Shown piece after piece: positions 13,601 through 25,320 of a stretch of 64,000 bases of DNA (the first letter of the stretch is position 1; every line of letters begins with the position of its first letter). Both the position numbers and the translations under genes were made by a program. This DNA comes from Paulownia fortunei (lineage: Eukaryota > Streptophyta > Magnoliopsida > Lamiales > Paulowniaceae): assembly GCA_019321725.1 (NCBI GenBank), contig CM033119.1:16938694-17002693 (forward strand), given 5' to 3'. Under the pieces are notes generated by a model, which saw nothing but the letters and a program-made list of their open reading frames with translations, did no database searches and was not told the DNA's origin.

Positions 13601-14370
13601 TATTTATCAATTGAATCATCTGCCTTTAATTTTTTCTTAAAACTTAATTTGCATCCAATTAGTTTAATTCGCGAAGGAAGAACAACCAATTACCAAGTAT
13701 TATTACCTGGAATGGATTCTATTTCACTATTTATAGCTTCCTTTCAGAGAGTTTTTGGACTAGCCATAACCTCATTCAAGGTTTTAGATTCATTTTCAAT
13801 TATATATGTCATAAAATCTGGATCAAAAAATCTAGCTACTTTAGCTCTCTTACTCCCTTTTGATTCAAATTCTATGTCATTCTTAAATGCAACTTCATGC
13901 GTTCTCTTTTGAATATTTTCTTGATATCTCCTTTAGAGGGGAATACACTTTCAAAGAATTCAACATATTTGGATTCAATAATTGTGTTGACATAATATCA
14001 CTTATATCATACTTATATACCAAAAATCTGTATGCACTAAAACAAAAGTGCAATCAACAATTTTATGACTTAATTTGACCTTTTTAGGAGGTAATATAGC
14101 TAATGCGATATTTGCAATGTGGGCTCGGGCGGTGCTTCGTACCATCCTCGTAGTTAAGCTAGCTAAACTAAAAGTCTACTAAGTTCATTAGGATGTACCA
14201 CAAGGAAAGCTACATTTTTACTCTTCTTTTGAATTGAAATTCTATGTAAAAATACTTCATTTTTTCAATATGGAATATACTCCCACATTAAAGGATAAAT
14301 ATTTTAAAAGTATGGAGACTATTTCTATTCACAACAAGCTTTCAATGTGAGATACCCGCATATTCCAACA
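10640..14370 (-). mobile_element. Internally deleted Ty1/copia retrotransposon
   Basis: The element runs on the minus strand. A direct repeat pairs 11490-11760 with 14100-14370 and is read as parts of the two LTRs. The right one begins, in element orientation, with TGTTGGAATATGCGGG. Next to the left one is a purine-rich ATGTAGGGGATTA that can be the polypurine tract. The left LTR seems to extend to about 10640, because 10660-11100 is also similar to 29755-30180. Between the LTRs are only reverse transcriptase and RNase H remnants. The rest of the 5' LTR, the primer-binding site, gag, protease and most of integrase are missing. Stops and frame breaks make it non-functional. Confidence 0.75.
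12480..13912 (-). pseudogene. Copia reverse transcriptase / RNase H remnant
   Basis: The best-preserved open segment (13575-13234) encodes about 113 residues of Ty1/copia reverse transcriptase. It includes the recognisable stretches SYSPVTRIT, MNVKTAFL, KIYIEQP, VCRLVKSLYGLKQ and GFIINECDKCIY. The segment just upstream (13912-13598) reads, with breaks, like the linker and start of the RT domain (FFDPDFMTYI type). Downstream, around 12500-12800, the minus strand encodes pieces of the RNase H domain. Frameshifts separate the pieces. The catalytic YVDD region is not intact in frame. This is a dead fragment of the copia element around it. Confidence 0.8.
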
Positions 14371-16425
14371 AAAAATATATTAGAAAATATGTATATATTT
14401 GATTTTATTTTGAAAAATAATTGAAAATGAAAAAGGAGTACAGAAACTATACCAAACATCACCCCAAGTATCCTTTTCTTTCTCGAGTAATCGAGAAAGC
14501 AACTAGTTGGGAGTTGGGTAATAGAATAATATTTATGCTAATGCACTTTGTGTATATATAAAGGCCATGTGTTTTATTTTGAAACTAAGTGTACATACAT
14601 CAAATTTAGTATTTAGAAAATCCAGATAAGAAAATACAACAAATACATGTAATAGTTTACTTATGTTTCTTTCATCAATATGTAATCTCCGCAAATTCAT
14701 TTTTCTTTTTTTTTCTTTTTTTTTTTTTTTTTGCGCTATCAATCAAAACTTGTAAAAACAATAATCACATATATATTTTTTTCTTTGAAATTTTATATAA
14801 TAACAGTAAATATGAATTAGAGTAGGGTACAACCACACCGATTGATTAGGCAAGTAGTGCTTAACTAACTGATAGTGTGTATGTAAACAACTTCTAAAGA
14901 AGTTGGAACTAATCCATACAACGCATATTCTACTTAGTACATGGTGCATTGAGTATCCAAATGGAATACTTCAAAGGATTGCAACCATGTATTTGGGCAT
15001 TGGACTTTTTTAGTGATAGGGGGTCAAATACAATGAAATATGTATAAGTTAGATATTCATCATTTATTCACACGCATCAATATAGATGTGTATTTTATGT
15101 GTGGATATAGGTATATATTTTTATGTGTGGATGAAAGGAAAATACTATACCCAACATATTACACTAGGTATAGTATCGAGGAGACCTTAGTAGGGATATG
15201 TTTATTCATACATTAATGGAGGAAAAACAAACTCTTCTAATATCTGTAAAAAAATGATGCTCAAGATATAATTGGCCAGATTTAGTAAGCATAAAAATTC
15301 TGAAGTGTTGGGGAGCACCCTTTTGTGTTCTCTATTATTATGTGTGTGGTGTATTAATATCTGATTAATCAATGCTCAAGATCTAATTAACTAAGATTTG
15401 ATTCTTTTAAGAATTCTAAAGAACTTGGATATAAAATATAAAAATATATAAATTATTATTTAATTGCCATCAAGAATTATATTATCGTATTAAAATTAGA
15501 CAGGAATATTTTAATCTACATATAAATTAAAAAAATACTTTTTAAACTATTTATTTTTATAGTAGATGTAATCACAGATAGATATGAAAAATAGCCCATT
15601 CCCCCGTTCATACCACTTTTCCCAAATACATGCCTTATTGAGCATTAGCTCTTTAAACTAGTGCTATTAGGGCCCGCTTTACATTATGAGTGGGTTGGGC
15701 CGTTAAATCTGGTCTTTCAAGTTGCCACAAGCTGAAACCATAACATTAACAGAAGGTCAATTTAGATGGTTGGCTTTGTTTATGTAAAACATCTTATAAT
15801 TCTACATCTTAGAAGAATTTGAGAGTTTAAGATGTTTAATTCTACATCTTTGTTTAAGTTTTTATTTTTAAAATAAAGTTTTGAAGTGTTTGGATTGAGA
15901 TGATGTTTGCAATTTCTTTTACTTTTGAGAATGTTGAAATTTAGATATTTTTGGAGAATTAATCAACGATTAAAGTGTATAATGTTTGGAAATTAATTTG
16001 AGAAGTTATAAGAAAGTTGGAAATAAATGTTTGGTAGGAAAACAACTTGTACTTGTAATTAGGAGATGAGAATGAGTCAGAGTAAAATCTGGACCATAAA
16101 AAACACGTCATATGTCCTATTTGGGACAGGTGTCAACAGTATAAATATGTTTGAGTTGGATCCTGAATTTATCATTTTCATACATGATTTGATCCATTTT
16201 TTATAAAAATAATTATATATATTTATATGATATTGTAATTAAAAAAATATATTTTGTAGAAAATATTAATAATAATATTATTATAAAATATAATTTTTAA
16301 TATTTTTAAATTATAAAATAAATTTAACGAACCTACTTATCAAGTCTGAGTATGGAGTAGATTTGAGTATGAATCCTTAAAAATCTTAACTAGTTGGGTT
16401 TCAAGTTCAATCAAATTCTACTTAC
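14371..16425. other. AT-rich intergenic DNA
   Basis: No gene is recognised. Poly-A/T tracts are frequent. A short GGGCC-containing patch lies near 15670-15705. Confidence 0.5.
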
Positions 16426-16429
16426 TCCC

Positions 16430-16610
16430 GTCCCTACTTGTACTTTGTTTCACTCCTTTTTCTTTCTTCTCAAAATTTTCCATTTTTTTTCTTTGTTTTT
16501 TCTCCCTCCTAAACCATTTTTTCTTTCCATTTTTTCTCTCTTCTCCTTCCTTCTTCTTTCTTCTCATTTTTTTTTCCATTTTGTCCTTATTTCCTTCGTC
16601 TCTGTTCGAT
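16430..16610. repeat. Long polypyrimidine tract
   Basis: About 180 bases on the plus strand that are almost all C and T (with TTTCTTTCTTCTC and CTCTCTTCTCCTTCCTTC blocks), broken by only a few purines. It gives spurious lysine/arginine-rich and phenylalanine-rich open frames on opposite strands. I do not regard either frame as a gene. Confidence 0.85.
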
Positions 16611-16619
16611 TTGCAAACT

Positions 16620-17982
16620 CTCCCTCCAACCACCCAAAGGGTGATTTTGATAAGTTGTTGCAACTCGTAAATAAAATTCTCGAGCTTGAAAGATGTTAAT
16701 TATAACAATTATATAGTTTACATTATCAAATTGAATAACTTTGTTAATATTATAAAAATACGTTCTTTACTTACTTTTTAATATATTTTTTAAAAAAGAT
16801 TTATAAATTCCTCTTTTAAAATTTTTGTTAAATAATATTGAAAATCTCATAAGCCATCAAACATTGATAAAATGTTTTCAAAATTTTCAAATTCTTCCAA
16901 ACACTATCTTAATTGAGTGGACATAGAATTCGAGAGAGACAGTTGTAGTAACTAGAAATGTGAAAAAAAGCAAAGGTTGATGTTCTTCAGGTACCTTCCC
17001 TAATGGCCTTATCATCCAATTGTCTACAGTCTACACTAACACTAAATTAATGCACAGGTAGAAAATCAAGATTTAATCTTTATTTATACAATCTTCTGAA
17101 AACTAATCCTATTACTTCTGTGTAATTTCCTGCTTCATGTTCTTTATTCTTATCACTAGTTTAGAAGTCATTACAAAATTCTGTCTGTTAGTAGTCCTAA
17201 AATCTGGTTTCATTTGAGTATTAGTTTATGGTTTGGTCTTCCCTCTGATCAGCTGCTGAGATATTAAAAAGAATGAACTCTGATTTGATATTACTTTACT
17301 GTTTTCATCATCAATTTGTAATGGGCTGTCATCAATGTGAAGAGGAGCTGAAGGGTTTTAATATTTTCTGCTGTCTGAATTATAAAATTCAAATCTTATG
17401 GGAGTAATGTATCAGCAATTATTGACCCCTTCTAATTTCTGTCCCCATATAGGGAAAATGTCTCCTAGTAATTTTTTTACTTGTTGATACCAAGCTAAAG
17501 ACCCTGTTTTGTGGGTTTCATAAGTATTCTGGGATGATACGAAGAGTTTTTCTATATATGTTGGAACTGGGATTTTCCAAATCCCTGAGAATTTTGAAAC
17601 AAAAAGCAAAAATTTACTGCCTAATTCTTGATATCAGGTCAATGCAACAACGTTGTTGTCGTTAATAATGCTCTTGTTGGTCTAAATCACGTGTTCTAAG
17701 ACTTATTGTAAGTCTTTGTTTGTGCATTTTATTTCATGTCAAAAGGCAATTTTATACTAAAATTGAGGGGAAAGTATGGGGAAATGGGAGTCTGGTAGTA
17801 AGATTCTGAAGTAGAAACAGCTCAAAAGTGGTTGTCTCTCCATGTTTTAAGATGCCCCAAGTGGTATTCTAAAATAATGGAGAGGGATCTTGTTGCTTTC
17901 CTTCCAAACAGTCTAGTCCATTCTGTATGGGAGGCTAAAGGATAAAAGCCTCTGTTTTCTTGTATTTTGCTCTGGGGAAGGC
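16620..17982. promoter_or_regulatory. Upstream region of the first esterase gene
   Basis: About 1.3 kb with no convincing coding region. From about 16930 base composition becomes more even, as expected for promoter and leader DNA. I could not choose a TATA box with confidence. An upstream ATG near 17929 opens only a very short frame before the esterase start. Confidence 0.35.
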
Positions 17983-18979
17983 ATGTTTTCCCTTGTTTGG
18001 TTGATGCTTTTGGCTTACTCCAGTTTGGTGAGCACTGAAAATCCATCTCATGACAGTGCCTTACAAGGTAAAAGCATATTCATACTCGCCGGACAAAGCA
18101 ATATGTCCGGTCGAGGAGGTGTCGTAAACGACACATGGGATGGATTTGTGCCTCCTGAGTGCCAAGCCAATCCGCTAATTCTCCGGCTGAGTGCCGAGCT
18201 TGCTTGGGAAGAGGCACGAGAGCCTCTCCACCAAGACATAGATGTCACCAAAACTTGTGGGATAGGGCCTGGAATGGCATTTTCTAATTCAGTTTTGGAG
18301 AGGGACTCGGGGATTGGGGCGATTGGTTTGGTCCCTTGTGCAATTGGAGGAACGAACATAAGCGAATGGAGGCGTGGCAGCAGCCTCTACAATCAGCTGT
18401 TGATGCGGGCTCAGGCGGCGTTGCACGGTGGAGGAGGACTAATTCGGGCTATTCTGTGGTACCAGGGTGAGAGTGACACAAAGAGTCATGAGGATGCTAA
18501 ATTATACAAGAGGAGATTGGAAAAGTTTTTCACTGATGTCCGATCTGATTTGCTGTCACCTGTGCTACCTGTGATCCAGGTATGATCATTCAGCATCAAA
18601 TATCATCACCAAACTTGTTAAATTTGGATGTAGCATAGAATTGATTGAACTCGTTCCTCACCAATCATTGGATCTGCTGCTATTGTTTTTTTGCTTGTTT
18701 CTGGTGTAGGTGGCATTGGCATCAGGACAAGGACCTTATGTAGATGTAATAAGAGAAGCTCAGCTGGAAATTGACCTTCCCAATGTGAGATGTGTTGATG
18801 CCAAGGGCCTGCAGCTCCAGCCTGATGGCTTGCATCTTAGCACTGCAGCCCAAGTCCAGCTCGGCCGGATGCTGGCCGACGCCTTCCTCCAGATTATGGC
18901 CCCTCTCCCTGTTCAGAGCAGTGCCCCCAAGAGGTTCCACAACTTTTTTCTGGACTTCTTCCTCAGATGGTTTAGGTAG
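17983..18979 (+). CDS. SASA-domain carbohydrate esterase (At4g34215-like), copy 1
   Basis: A two-exon gene: exon 1 17983-18579, intron 18580-18709 (GTATG...GTAG, 130 bp), exon 2 18710-18979, giving 288 residues. Residues 1-18 form a hydrophobic stretch (VWLMLLAYSSLV) that looks like a secretion signal. The SASA/DUF303 esterase fold follows. GQSNM at 37-41 contains the expected nucleophile Ser39. GIGPGMAF, the VPCAIGGTNISEW block and LWYQGES are the usual conserved stretches. PDGLHLS near the end supplies the expected Asp238 and His241. Plant members of this family are thought to remove acetyl groups from carbohydrate, with the natural substrate mostly unknown. A C-terminal extension of about 28 residues ends in an aromatic stretch (FFLDFFLRWFR), which is unusual. 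The start is the first ATG before the signal-like stretch. An AATAAA lies at 19038-19043. A tandem relative lies 2.9 kb downstream. Confidence 0.9.
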
Positions 18980-19037
18980 ATATTTGAGCATGATAGCATA
19001 TGTATGTGCTAATTATTGTGGAACACAGAATTTTCAC

Positions 19038-19043
19038 AATAAA
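19038..19043 (+). terminator. Likely polyadenylation signal of esterase copy 1
   Basis: AATAAA 59 bases after the stop codon, followed by a second overlapping A-rich signal. Confidence 0.5.
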
Positions 19044-19051
19044 AAATAAAA

Positions 19052-21590
19052 TTATTCCTTACCTCCCAATAATTCTTTTAAAATTCTTGTATGCATATGG
19101 ATGACTGGAATTGAACCTTTATGTTAAAATTCATGAAAATATCCCCATTTCATTTCCATTGTCACAAAGTCCTTACAATATATTCATAGACAACGAGCCA
19201 AGGTGCCTTGTTGGTAAGTTTGACTCGGTATCCTTCTTAAATAAATATATAAATAAATAAAAAGTCGTTACAGTTTGTTCTCCCTTTTGGGGGAGAGTGG
19301 TGGTTGGGGGAGTTTCACCAACCAGCACAGCCCCTCCATTTGTAGGTGTCTCTATATACTCTTAACCATCTAGAATTTGTGAAGACTTCACAATGCAAAA
19401 AAGTTGGGCTGTCATTTTCTTGAGCCACAATTAGTGTCAATCAAACTCATATGTCAAATTTTTCTCCATATAAATAGAGACGGGAGATATAAACTTATAA
19501 AGGGAGAATGGAATCAACATCTATAAACTTAGAGGAGTGCAAATTGAAAGTCCATTTATGAGTGGGAAACAAAGAATGTGCACTATGGAAAGACAAAAGT
19601 TGTGTGCCATCAAGGAAAAAAGAGATGCCTTGAGAGAAAAGCAAAGCTAATTCTTGAATGGCTTCATGTTCTTGTTGGGCTAAGATGACTGGTATGTTAT
19701 GACTTTGAATTTTCTATTCAAATTTGATGTTTTCAAAGAAAAGTTATTGTTGGTAACTGTTTAACAAAAGTAATTTGAGTATGTACAAGTTTAGTTTATC
19801 ATGGCAGTGAATATTTATATAATTAGGTCACATCCAAGATACTTATCTAAAAAATTATTGTAGAAAAAATTGGCCATCTAAAGACTATAATACATTTCAA
19901 ATGTACTATTGGACAGTTAGGATCAATAATTACTTCACTATTTGTTTTTTTCTTGAAAGAAAAAAAAAGAAAAAAGAAAAACTAATTTTGAGAGTCACAA
20001 TTCCTATGCTGCAAATTGTGGTCCAATTTGGCTCTATTGTCACTAAAAGTTGTAGTTACTGATATATGGGCCTTCATAATTGGTTAAGGACTTACGGACA
20101 TTCATCTCAAAAAACTAATTCAATAAAATGAAGTATCTCAATCTAAGTCAAGAATTCTCTAATAAAGGCCTAATATTTTGATCAGAAAAGTAATGTTCTA
20201 TGTTAAATGATCAGTCCTGGTTCTTGGACATCCTATCTATCAATTTCTAGAACCAAATTCCCATAAATCGAGCCTTATTAATGGGTTGAAAAACAAATTA
20301 CTACTATACTATATATTGATTTGATATCCGTCGTCTAAAGTTTGTATAAGCTCAATTTGTTAAACATAAGAAATCAATTTTTTGTTCAAATTAGAAGTTC
20401 GGTTTGAACTCGACTTGAGTTCGATTCGATTAGTACAAAATAATAAATGTAAAAAGATCAATCTACCCAAACTAAATTTATATTCAATTAAAACGCGTAT
20501 AAAATCGATTCAATTACCAATCAAATCAAGTTCAAACATAATTTATGAAGCTCAAAAAAATTTAAATAAATTTAAATAATAATATATTTGGATCGATTGA
20601 ATTCGTTTACGCCGTGCTAACCATCCTTTATTGTTCTTATAATTGTTTAATTGCATATTTTTATTTGTTTTTGATTGAGTTAGAGGCTCGAAAGGACTAC
20701 TGGATTGAATGGATTTCCTTTTACTTTTATTATGAAAGATCTATACTCTGGGATTTGTTGGATGATACACAATCCCGCTCAATCGAACTATGGATGGATT
20801 AATAAGGCTCAATTACAAAACTGTCGGCCCGGTTAGTATTGGATATGGAAAGGGATAAGCCCAATGAGGATGGACTAAACGCTTTTTAGCCCGAGTCATT
20901 AATTTTTCATGAATGTAGAATTATTAGGATAAGGCCATGTTTTTCATTAATCTAATAATAAAACATTTAGTGATACTATAAAAATTATTATTATATAATA
21001 TATATATATATATGTGTGTGTGTGTATGTATGTATTAAGTGACAATGATTGTTGTTGCACCAAGTAATGGTTCTCACCATTTCAACAGTGGAAAAAGATT
21101 ACTTTTAAATTATCATTATTGGCAATTAATTAAGTATACATTCACAAAAAAAAAAAATCTCATTTGGTAAGTAATAGCCAGAATTGTTATTATGAGTTGT
21201 CATTAGACATGTGTCGTTAAATAGTAACAATCAATTCAAGGCTATTTTTTATCACTATTAACATGATGACAATCAATATGGTGTCAAAAAAAAATAAAAA
21301 AAAAATACATTTAATTTATTTATCTAGTGGCCGATGAGATCTTGTCTTAGTGTTAAAACTGAGGTTCCAAAATTTTACAAGTATAAGATTTGGTTATTAA
21401 TGATTATAATAAATTAATTATTGATATTTTCACTAAAAAAAACGTATGTAATGAATTAAATTTTATAATGTCATTAATATTAGTTTTTTTTAAGGAGGTA
21501 ACAATTTCTTACCACTTAAAACTCTTAACATTCTGTTGTTATTGATCAAATTTTAATTGCTTCCAACCCTCAACACAATTTCCAATTTTT
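19052..21590. other. Intergenic DNA between the two esterase genes
   Basis: No further esterase exon or other gene is visible. An unattached TATA box at 19469 is listed separately. 'GGTTTGAACTCGACTTGAG' arms near 20390-20590 suggest a decayed non-autonomous transposon. An (AT)n(GT)n microsatellite lies at 20996-21030. Confidence 0.55.
19469..19478 (+). promoter_or_regulatory. Strong TATA box with no annotated gene
   Basis: TATAAATAGA is a near-perfect plant TATA element. The following 200 bases contain only short frames. The longest ATG-initiated one (19576-19650, 24 codons) encodes a highly charged peptide. It may drive a non-coding transcript, or it may be chance. Confidence 0.3.
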
Positions 21591-21599
21591 ACCCCACCA

Positions 21600-21606
21600 T
21601 ATAAAT
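21600..21606 (+). promoter_or_regulatory. Candidate TATA box of esterase copy 2
   Basis: TATAAAT in the context CACCATATAAATC, about 240 bases before the start codon. The intervening leader is rich in C, A and T. Confidence 0.4.
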
Positions 21607-21841
21607 CTTAGTCCTAATTAATTTTCACAAATTTTCTTCTTCCATGTTTCAATAAATACGTAAATGTTTTTCCTCAAAACATTGTCGGACTTTACATGGT
21701 ACCGTACCTTTTCAGGAACTTTGCTTGGGTTAGATTCCTTATACACACACACACACTACCTATAACCAAAAACCCTAATCTGCATTTTCAAGAATCCATG
21801 TTTTTAGTTACAAATTTTGTTGTCATCAAATCATAGTTTAC

Positions 21842-23327
21842 ATGATGAAGACACATTCGTGTAATAACAAGGTTGTACTACTCTTTCTGTTCTTGATTCT
21901 GCTTTGGGGCTACCTCAAATCTGGCATGATTATCAAAGACCACCTTTTCCCTGAAAACAAGCTTGATGACAAGAGCATAAATATCTTCATACTAGCAGGG
22001 CAAAGCAACATGGTTGGAAGAGGTGGGGTGATAAGACAAGTATGGGATGAATACGTGCCTGTTGAATGCTCGTCCGACCCGAGAATCCTCCGACTGAACA
22101 AGAATTCTGAGTTGGAAGAGGCAAAAGAGCCCCTCCATGCCGGAATTGACACAAATAAAACTTGTGGGGTTGGTCCAGGAATGGCGTTTGCTAATGAAAT
22201 ACTGAGAAAAGTTTCGAATTTCGGGACCATAATATTAGTCCCTAGTGCTGTGGGAGGGTCAAGAATAAGGGATTGGTCGAGCCACAACAGTAGCCTGAGA
22301 AGCAGGATGATTGCAAGAGCTCGTGGAGCGCTTAGGTATGGTGGAAAAATTCGCGCGATTTTGTGGTATCAAGGGGAGACAGAAACAGAGAGTGAAGAAG
22401 CTTCGCATCTGTATCCAGGTGAACATAAGATGTTTGTTCATAGTCTATACCAAGAGATGGGGCATCCTCAATTTCCTTTCATTCAGGTACATCTTTTTCT
22501 CAATGTCCCACGTTAAACACCATATTTTTGTAGGACCTTCAAATCTTGTATGTTTTTTCTATAAATAGTAATATGAAAAAAACTTTCAATTTTTTTTTAT
22601 TAATAGAGTGATGCATTTTCAAATTTTATTCTTATTTTAATAAGATTACATTATACTAAGTTGCATTTTTTATTTTCTCAGTATATATATGTACATATAA
22701 GTTTAGTAGATAACATAATTTTTATTGACAACCTTTATATATAAATGCATTGTTTTTACAAAATAATAAGTAATGAGATTTTGTCAATTTTTTTAATTAA
22801 ATAATACTCGAATTACGAATTTTAAGAGCTAACGAATAATTCTTGAATTCTGAATTCGTTACTATACATATTCTCCAATCATACAACAAGTGTTATTGTA
22901 CTTGCCATCTAATTAATTTACTCCGACGAAATCAGGTCTAGGCAAGAATTTGGAGTTCTAAATCAAACGCAATCTTTGGTGCATATAATGATAGGGTTAT
23001 TATCATATATATTCATATGTAATTTAAGGTCTTCACTTCTCATATATTTGGGAAATGCCAATATGTGGTGCTAAACAATCAAACATAAAACTCACACATT
23101 ATTCTCTTTTTTGTGTGTGTAAATATGTAAAGGTAGCATTAGCATCAGGGCAAGGGAACCCAAAATGGGTTGAAAGTGTGAGAGCAGCACAACTTGCAAT
23201 GGAGGATGTGATAACTGTTGATGGGAAGGGGCTTCCTCTGCGACCAGATGGGCTGCACCTCACCACCATGGCTCAGGTCCGCCTTGGACATATGTTGGCT
23301 CATGCATTCCTCAGCACCTGTACATAA
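21842..23327 (+). CDS. SASA-domain carbohydrate esterase (At4g34215-like), copy 2
   Basis: A two-exon gene: exon 1 21842-22486, intron 22487-23132 (646 bp, acceptor ...TAAAG), exon 2 23133-23327, giving 279 residues. The intron interrupts the same place as in copy 1 (...IQ | VALASGQG), so the two are tandem duplicates. A strongly hydrophobic segment at about residues 11-25 (VVLLFLFLILLWGYL) after a short polar N-terminus is a signal peptide or signal anchor. The SASA/DUF303 domain has GQSNM at 53-57 (expected nucleophile Ser55), GVGPGMAF, VPSAVGGS, LWYQGET and PDGLHL with expected Asp254 and His257. All key residues are kept, so it should be active. It lacks the aromatic C-terminal tail of copy 1 and ends shortly after the domain (AHAFLSTCT). 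The first of two adjacent ATG codons is taken as the start. The expected role is a carbohydrate acetylesterase in the secretory pathway; the substrate is unknown. Confidence 0.9.
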
Positions 23328-23329
23328 TT

Positions 23330-25205
23330 AGGATTGCATTGGAGGGGATCATGATAGATATATCACCAAAATGTACAACAATTTAGGACCAATATTTTTG
23401 CATATTTTGTACGCTGATTTTATTGATAAGAGGAAATTTCATTTTACCATTTTGGTACTTTCCAATTAGGCTTAATAGTCGTTTGATGTTTATATGATGT
23501 CATAAAGTGAAATATTGACATCTCTCTACCCCATTTTGCAAAAACCAAGCCAAAGGAAAATTGGACCGAGCGGTCAAACCCACCCCCCCGCCCCCCCTCC
23601 CTCTCATTTTGGCTATAATCCCAGAGGTTATAGAGCCACATGAAGTTGAGGAGTTGAGTGAAGGGCTCAAGTCTTATGAATATCTTTTACAGATAATAAG
23701 AAATATTTTGAAAGTATAGTCGGATATTTTTTTCATTGATCGATCTTAGTGAAAAGAAAGAAGAATTCAAGTATAGTTGGAATAAAATTAATGTTTGATT
23801 TTATTTTGGAAATAATTTTTTTTTACTTAAGTTATCTTATCTTGTAAACTTTTGCCAAATTAGTGCTTTTACATCAATTTCTTTTTAATATTATATAATG
23901 AATTTTTTAATGTAAAAAGAAGATAATATATATTTATAACAATATAAAAATTGAATAATGTAACGATATTAATGTATAGTGAGCTCTACTTAATTTTAAA
24001 AAAGAATGAATTTGTTTTAAGGAAATGTGAAAATAAACGCGTTTTCTTTTGTTGGGAAAGAAAAAGAAAATGCTTCCCTCAAAACATATCCAAAGTCCAA
24101 ACATAAACTCGAAATCTTTTTTGTGAAAACTTTGTCAAGTACCTTATTTGCCCATGTCAACATTCAACAATGGAAACATAAGTAAATAAATGATGCATAA
24201 ATAAATTGGTGTTATTATGTGTCCTAAAATCTCCCACTCTTTTCCTTTTTTTCAACATAATATCAAATTTCTGGCTCTTTTTGACTAATTAAGAATTGTA
24301 CATTCATAATGTAGAATAACTATATTTCATATATTTGCCCTTTATTTTACCATATTAATGCCACCAAACAAATAGTACTATAATTTTTAGCACTCGTTGT
24401 GTATATGGATCTGAAATTAAGCTCTCTCAGTTAAGTGCCTAATTTTTTTTTATCAACATACCCCAAATCATTAGGGTATATTTTGGCTCTGTTATTTGGG
24501 CCAAATTATTTATTGTACTTCGAGTGGGCCAGATTGTTTTGGGTCTCTTATGAATTGCAATAGTAAAGTGAATAATTTTTCTATAAAAGGTACTTTCTTC
24601 TGTAAATAGAGCTATATTGTCATATTTTTTAAAAAAGATTATTTCTTTTATGATTATTATCTCTTGGAATTATGGTGATTAGGGAAGAGTTTTCTTGGAG
24701 CAAATTCGCGTACTCATCAATTCTATTAATTGATTTTCCTTTGTGGTTGAGGTTGGAAAATGATGTAGTATATTTTATCTCTGATGGGCCTGTCTAAGCT
24801 GAGTCCTGGTTGCGATCCTAAGATGGTAAGGTTTTGTGTGGGTTTAGGTCCAAGTGGTGTTATTGATTAGCAATGGATTGGTCCATCCTTGATGAAACGA
24901 TGAAGGCTAATCTACCCGGCCATGACCGAGTTGGGCGGACAGGCCAGAGGGTTATCTTGATGAAGCCGACCTAAAGTGTTCGACTGAATATGATCCGAGC
25001 GGACCGAGCAGGAAGGCCTAACCTGAATATGATTGAGTAGGGAAGAATCCTATTGTGATTTCATCATGACATTAGAATAGAAAAGAAAAGAAGATCTTTC
25101 TTTATTTCATTTTAGGAGATTGACCTTATGGAATCCTTCCTTAATTCTACCACTTCGATGAAAAAGGTAATTGGAGATATGATTTATTTTCTTACGCCTA
25201 ATTAT
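23330..25205. other. Intergenic DNA
   Basis: No gene is recognised. C-rich runs (CACCCCCCCGCCCCCCC) lie near 23580-23597. The stretch 24770-25080 is richer in G and C and reads like a decayed LTR or other repeat (for example GCCGACCTAAAGTG and GAGCGGACCGAGCAGG). I found no partner copy in the window. Confidence 0.45.
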
Positions 25206-25208
25206 TAC

Positions 25209-25320
25209 ACATATTTTGATGGAGTGATTAATGTTTTTGATACTATTATTGACTCGAGCATCGTACATATTTTGATGGAGTGATTAATGCTCTTGATACT
25301 CTTACTGACTCGAGTGCCAT
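25209..25320. repeat. Tandem repeat, two 56-bp units
   Basis: Two adjacent units start at 25209 and 25265. Both begin ACATATTTTGATGGAGTGAT and both include a GACTCGAG near the end. They differ at several positions. Confidence 0.85.

Noticed and set aside
13598..13912. 104-codon plus-strand frame in the copia region.
   Set aside because: The opposite strand reads as copia polyprotein linker and RT sequence, so this frame is a shadow.
15300..15319. CTGAAGTGTTGGGGAGCACC resembles the start of mature miR395.
   Set aside because: Only about the first ten bases agree exactly, the rest has gaps and mismatches, and no complementary arm is present nearby to form a precursor.
16418..16663. Lysine/arginine-rich 81-codon frame on the minus strand and a Phe-rich frame on the plus strand.
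   Set aside because: Both are by-products of the polypyrimidine tract; composition, not protein constraint, keeps them open.
18048..18359. 103-codon minus-strand frame across the first esterase exon.
   Set aside because: It is antisense to a clearly conserved coding exon and has no motif of its own.
21910..22287. 125-codon minus-strand frame across the second esterase exon.
   Set aside because: Antisense to the conserved SASA domain, the same situation as in copy 1.
25209..25320. Tandem units considered as a CRISPR-like array.
   Set aside because: Only two diverged 56-bp units with no spacers, in a plant genome.
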